A stretch of DNA of 36,210 nt from Nitrososphaerota archaeon. GTDB lineage: Archaea; Iainarchaeota; Iainarchaeia; Iainarchaeales; GCA-2688035. Under the pieces are notes generated by a model, which made no database searches, was not told where the DNA came from, and saw nothing but the letters and a program-made list of their open reading frames with translations. Below, in pieces: positions 32,985 to 36,210 of this stretch (its first letter is position 1; every line of letters starts with the position of its first letter). Made by a program: the position numbers and the translations under genes. The stretch spans positions 1 to 36,210 of the forward strand of contig JAFCCH010000004.1 in the NCBI GenBank assembly GCA_017610265.1, read 5' to 3'.

Positions 32985-33781
32985 TGGAAAAAGTGCTTGC
33001 AGTGGAAAACATTTCTTCTCTTGAAAGACTTTTTTCGAAAGAATTTTCAAGAGTTTACTTTGGAGCAGAAACCTGCGAACAAAAAATTCCGTCCGAAGTA
33101 GATGTCAAAAAGGCAATTGCCTTCTGCAAAGAAAACAATGCAGGTTTTTCTCTAATGACTTGCTTTTGCACAGACTTTGGCTTGGAAAAACTGCAAAAGC
33201 TTTTTCCACTTCTCTCGGAAAAAGACGAACTTATTACAAACGATTTCGGTGTTCTAAATGAGGCGTCAAAATACAATTTCAAACTTGTTGTTGGCAGGCT
33301 TTTAAATAGGCAATTTAGGGATCCTAGAATTTCCTCTTTTAAGGGAAAGTTTCCTGAGGAAATGATAAACCATCTTTCTCTAAGCCAGGCGTCCTCTCCT
33401 GGGTTCAGGGTGCTGTTAAAAGGTTTTAATGTTTCGCGAGTGGAATTTGACAATTGTTTACAGGGGATTGGAACAAGCCTGAAAGGAACATGCTTTTCCG
33501 GTTCAATCTATTCTCCAATTGTTTTTGTTGCTGCCACGAGAATGTGCCTTTTGGCAAATTCTTCAAAGCTTTCTTCCTTCAAAAAGGTTGGAATTTTTCC
33601 ATGCAGCAAAGAATGTTTGGGTAAAAGTTTTAGGCTTGACTCAAAGGATTTTTCAAAACAGCTTTTGCTTATTGGAAACGGCCTTTTCTTTGAAAACAAA
33701 AAGCTTCCTTCTCAAAAAGAGCTTGAGCAAAAGGGAATTGACAGGGTTGTTACAAATACATCGTTAATGCAATCAGAATAA
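32984..33781 (+). CDS. U32-like protein, UbiV-like partner
   Basis: This 265-aa protein starts at an ATG overlapping the upstream stop (TAATG). It has the U32 segment LITNDFGVLNEASKY and then LVVGRLLNRQFRDPRI, as in UbiV-type proteins. Cysteines at 31, 188, 207 and 211 form the pattern C...C...CxxxC, matching the iron-sulfur ligands of UbiV. It is shorter and more diverged than its partner and would form the second half of a heterodimer. The C-terminus overlaps the convergent gene (33750-33781) by 32 bp. Quinone synthesis is not otherwise visible here, so a role in hydroxylation of another substrate or in RNA modification is equally possible. Confidence 0.72.
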   Translation: MEKVLAVENISSLERLFSKEFSRVYFGAETCEQKIPSEVDVKKAIAFCKENNAGFSLMTCFCTDFGLEKLQKLFPLLSEKDELITNDFGVLNEASKYNFKLVVGRLLNRQFRDPRISSFKGKFPEEMINHLSLSQASSPGFRVLLKGFNVSRVEFDNCLQGIGTSLKGTCFSGSIYSPIVFVAATRMCLLANSSKLSSFKKVGIFPCSKECLGKSFRLDSKDFSKQLLLIGNGLFFENKKLPSQKELEQKGIDRVVTNTSLMQSE

Positions 33782-34526
33782 CCAGCAAAATAATCGAAAT
33801 CCAGAAAAACGGCCTTTGCATAATTTCGGGCATGTTTGAAGGTCCTGTTTTTCTTACATGCCTTACTCTTCCTGAATTATTTCTTTCCATCTTGTCGCCT
33901 GCAAAGTCGGCAATTCCCTTGCTATATTCAATCCAGGCACCAGGCCTTTTCAAATCAGACAATGTTTCCTTTGTAATCTCAACAAAACCCTTTTCTCTTT
34001 CGGGTACTTTTTCTTCTCCAAAGATCTCGCCTGTTATTGCACTTATTTCAAGCTGGTATGTTTGCTTTGCAACTGTCACAAAGGCAATCCACATTGGATA
34101 ATAAATTACCTGAAATCCTGTTAGCACAATATTGTCTCTGTTTGTTCCAACCAGTGAAGCAGTTTTAAGCAGGGCAATTTTTTCAGCCTCATTTTTTGTG
34201 AAAAGAGGCTTTCTTACAACAAGAGGGTATTGGTCTGGAAGCTCTTTTACAAGCTCGTTTTCCTGGGGCAGGGATTTGGCAAGCTCTTTTCTAAGTTCAG
34301 CTGTTTCTCCGTTTAAGGCAAGCCTTCCTCTTTCACTTTTTTTTGTGGTCTTGCCTTCCTCTTCAAAGACTGCGTCATAATAGAAGATATAAAATGGAGT
34401 CAGGACGAGTTTTATCTCGCCCCGATCAAAACTTTTCCAGTTCTTTTTTTTGATAGTCGCTTCAACAGTTTCGGCTACCTGTTCGATCTGGAAAGAAATT
34501 GGAAAGACAGGGTTTCCTAAAAACAT
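33750..34526 (-). CDS. Tail-anchored membrane protein, 258 aa, PepSY-like segment
   Basis: There is no signal peptide. The protein has about 215 cytoplasmic residues and a single C-terminal helix (FFWISIILLVILIALTMYL), hence tail-anchored. Two related beta-rich units are visible: LTPFYIFYYDAVFEEEGK leading into GRLALNGETAEL, and VIYYPMWIAFVTVAKQTYQLEISAITGEI. The latter wording resembles PepSY or double-psi-like domains. The family is not recognised with confidence. The gene starts 11 nt after sepF on the same strand, so the two are likely co-expressed. A role at the division site or membrane is suggested only by this neighbour. Confidence 0.7.
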   Translation of the reverse strand: MFLGNPVFPISFQIEQVAETVEATIKKKNWKSFDRGEIKLVLTPFYIFYYDAVFEEEGKTTKKSERGRLALNGETAELRKELAKSLPQENELVKELPDQYPLVVRKPLFTKNEAEKIALLKTASLVGTNRDNIVLTGFQVIYYPMWIAFVTVAKQTYQLEISAITGEIFGEEKVPEREKGFVEITKETLSDLKRPGAWIEYSKGIADFAGDKMERNNSGRVRHVRKTGPSNMPEIMQRPFFWISIILLVILIALTMYL

Positions 34527-34537
34527 GTAACTCTATT

Positions 34538-34897
34538 TTATTGCGTCTCTTTCTTCTTAATAATCTTTACCTTGCTTGGTGTAACAAGGATCCTGTCAGG
34601 ACTTATTCTTGCAATGTCACCGTTGATTGCTTCAACACCGCTCTTAATCTTTGTAACCAATTCTTTGAGCTTTATTGCATTTCTTTTGCTCAACTGGTCA
34701 ATATTTAGCAAGATAATATTCCCCTGCTTTGCCTCATTTAAAACAACTTCAACATCTGCGTCAGTTGAAAGGGTAACAGGCTTGACAAATGCGTCTGCAT
34801 CCTCATAAATTGTTTCATCGTCCTCATCTAGGTTGTTCAAAAAACCTTCAATATCGATTCCTTCATCTTTCCTTAAAACCTTTTCCAAAAAAGCCAT
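34538..34897 (-). CDS. sepF: Archaeal SepF cell-division protein
   Basis: This 119-aa protein has a short amphipathic N-terminus (MAFLEKVLRK) that would bind the membrane, an acidic linker (about 20-38) and the SepF core domain. The core includes VKPVTLSTDADVEVVLNEAKQGNIILLNIDQL and ends GDIARISPDRILVTPSKVKI. SepF anchors FtsZ filaments to the membrane in archaea that divide with FtsZ and lack FtsA. Length and domain are as expected. The minus-strand leader contains GGGGGTG about ten nt before ATG 34897. The gene is followed by the tail-anchored protein and is divergent from orc1/cdc6. FtsZ itself is not in the window. Confidence 0.9.
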   Translation of the reverse strand: MAFLEKVLRKDEGIDIEGFLNNLDEDDETIYEDADAFVKPVTLSTDADVEVVLNEAKQGNIILLNIDQLSKRNAIKLKELVTKIKSGVEAINGDIARISPDRILVTPSKVKIIKKKETQ

Positions 34898-35157
34898 TGG
34901 ATTCTACACCCCCGAAATTCCAATTATACCTACTTTTGCCACAATTGTTTTTTAAAACTCTTCGCTTGACACAAACTACATAATTTATGGCTCTTATTTG
35001 AGAAAGGTCCAAAGTAAGAAAAGCAAATTTATCATTTGATACTGGTTTGCTTTCTCAAGTATAAATCCTTTTTAATTTCACAGTCATAATAGTTATGTTC
35101 CCAACTTTTTGAAGAAATTACCTCCTTTTTGAAGGGGGTATCGTGCGAGGGGTTTTT
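34898..35157. other. Dyad-rich AT-rich intergenic region between sepF and cdc6, possible origin
   Basis: The 260-bp gap holds no ORF I would support. It contains an inverted repeat TTGAGAAAG (34998-35006) / CTTTCTCAA (35050-35058) and a nested near-match AGAAAAGCAAA / TTTGCTTTCT. A clear TATA box TATAAAT (35060-35066) lies upstream of cdc6. G5 tracts in opposite orientation sit at its edges: TGGAATTTCGGGGGTGT on the minus strand (34906-34922) and TTGAAGGGGGT on the plus strand (35129-35139). Archaeal origins often lie beside cdc6 and use G-tract ORB elements, so an origin is possible. The G tracts may equally be ribosome-binding sites. Confidence 0.35.
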
Positions 35158-36210
35158 TTGATACAGCAACAGTTAGATGGAAATATGCGACAATTAAATG
35201 GAAATATTTTTCAAAAACAATTAGAAAAAAACACTGTTTTTTCAAACAGGACATTTATAACTCCTCATTATGTTCCAAACAAACTTCCTTTCAGAGATAA
35301 GCAAATTGAAGAAATTTCTCAAATTCTTTCAACTTCTTTGCATGGGGCAAAGCCAGACAATGTGTTTATTTACGGCAAGGTTGGAACAGGCAAAACAGTT
35401 ACGGTAAACCATGTTTTTGTACAGCTTGAAGAATACTTAACACAGACAGGCAAATCAAATGTTGAATTTGCTTATGTCAACTGCAGAAACCACAATACAA
35501 AGTACAAGGTTTTGCTAAAAGCATTGTCTAAGTTTTTTCCAAAAGAAGACTTTATTGGATACAGCTCTGCCTTTGTTTACGAAAAGCTTTTGAAGCATGC
35601 AGAAACAGGCAAGCAGATAATGGTTGTATTAGATGAGGTTGACAAGGTTCGCGACTTAGACGAACTAATTTACGCTTTAACAAGATCAAATGACGAGCTG
35701 CAAAAGGGTGGCATTGCATTAATTGGAATTAGCAACAATCTTTTCTTCAAAGACAAGCTTGATGCAAGGACAAAGTCTGCCTTGCTTCAAAGGGAAATGG
35801 TTTTCCCCCCCTACAATGCACAGGAACTTAGGTCAATTTTGGAGGAAAGGGTAAAAGTTGCCTTCAAGCCAGGTACTGTCCAGGATTCTGCAATAAGCCT
35901 GGCTTCAGCACTTGCAGCTCAGGAATCAGGGGATGCAAGAGCCGCAGTAATGTTAATGCTTCGTGCAGGAGAAGAGGCAGACAGGCACAATTTCAGGGAA
36001 GTAAGCGATGAGCATGTCAGCATTGCCAAAAACAGGGTTGAAGAAGAAGTTACATTAAACATGGTTGAAACATTGCCCAAACAACAGCAGTTTGTTCTCT
36101 ATGCCTTGAGCATGATGACTGTTCAGGGAAAGGGTTATGGAAAGCTTGATGGAAACTGGGAACAAGGAGTCTTTTTCTCAGGAGACGCTTACAGAGAATA
36201 TGAAAGAATT
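35158..36210 (+). CDS. cdc6: Orc1/Cdc6 replication initiator (3' truncated by window)
   Basis: The gene is absent from the ORF track because it runs off the right edge. The AAA+ domain shows PHYVPNKLPFRDKQIEEI, Walker A YGKVGTGKTVT, Walker B IMVVLDEVDKV, sensor 1 LIGISNNLFFKDKLDAR and sensor 2 SGDARAAVMLML. The start of the winged-helix domain follows (ETLPKQQQFVLYALS). It recognises the replication origin and loads MCM. Three in-frame starts compete: GTG 35143 after GGGGG, TTG 35158 after GAGGGG, and ATG 35185. I list TTG for its Shine-Dalgarno spacing, with low confidence in the exact start. Roughly 50 residues of the winged helix are missing. Confidence 0.93.
   Translation, partial: MIQQQLDGNMRQLNGNIFQKQLEKNTVFSNRTFITPHYVPNKLPFRDKQIEEISQILSTSLHGAKPDNVFIYGKVGTGKTVTVNHVFVQLEEYLTQTGKSNVEFAYVNCRNHNTKYKVLLKALSKFFPKEDFIGYSSAFVYEKLLKHAETGKQIMVVLDEVDKVRDLDELIYALTRSNDELQKGGIALIGISNNLFFKDKLDARTKSALLQREMVFPPYNAQELRSILEERVKVAFKPGTVQDSAISLASALAAQESGDARAAVMLMLRAGEEADRHNFREVSDEHVSIAKNRVEEEVTLNMVETLPKQQQFVLYALSMMTVQGKGYGKLDGNWEQGVFFSGDAYREYERI
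35170..35208 (+). repeat. Imperfect 21-bp-period duplication at the Cdc6 N-terminus
   Basis: CAGTTAGATGGAAATATG (35170-35187) and CAATTAAATGGAAATATT (35191-35208) match at 15 of 18 positions. They encode QLDGNM and QLNGNI. The repeat includes the ATG candidate start. Confidence 0.65.

Noticed and set aside
34898-35157. tRNA or small structured RNA in the sepF-cdc6 gap
   Set aside because: No cloverleaf or TTCGA-type arm found; the dyads are AT-rich and near the promoter.

Overview
The window is archaeal. It carries Orc1/Cdc6, a nascent-polypeptide-associated complex (NAC) protein, a Hel308-type helicase, SepF and an archaeal-type prepilin peptidase. Many genes have a TATA-like box about 25-30 nt upstream of a leaderless-looking start. 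Very large AT-rich secreted proteins, small compact genes and a 'CxNGxxDEGxxGxDCGGxC' motif fit an uncultivated DPANN-like lineage. That placement is an inference; no rRNA or tRNA is present to settle it.

Layout. 1-6.6 kb holds the 3' end of a surface-protein gene, an unrecognised membrane-anchored 443-aa protein, NAC (minus strand), a coiled-coil orphan, a lipoprotein, an AIM24-family protein, a small membrane protein and a second lipoprotein with beta-propeller-like repeats. 6.7-8.7 kb is the helicase. 8.8-24.2 kb is an envelope island. An operon of three genes (1495, 587 and 795 aa) is followed by a single 2219-aa protein. The 2219-aa protein looks like the 1495-aa and 795-aa proteins joined end to end. 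Both transcription units start from the same 13-bp promoter motif.

24.2-30.6 kb is the most interesting part: an A24 prepilin peptidase, two tandem HxsD-like proteins, a radical SAM/SPASM protein matching HxsB, a 72-aa peptide ending in His-Xaa-Ser repeats (HxsA-like precursor), a second radical SAM protein in the HxsC position, and a membrane-anchored NHL-repeat protein. This is an archaeal version of the His-Xaa-Ser (Hxs) putative RiPP system predicted bioinformatically in bacteria. As far as I know, neither its product nor its chemistry has been established.

30.6-33.8 kb has a HemN/HemW-like radical SAM enzyme. It is divergent from a translationally coupled pair of U32 proteins whose cysteine spacing resembles UbiU and UbiV. 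33.7-36.2 kb has sepF with a tail-anchored partner, divergent from orc1/cdc6, which runs off the window. The 260-bp gap between them is AT-rich and dyad-rich and is a possible replication origin.

Short tandem duplications recur at gene boundaries (upstream of the 443-aa gene, at the NAC stop, at the hxsB start, at the Cdc6 start). I saw no tRNA, rRNA, CRISPR array, insertion sequence or prophage gene. No intergenic gap exceeds 300 bp.
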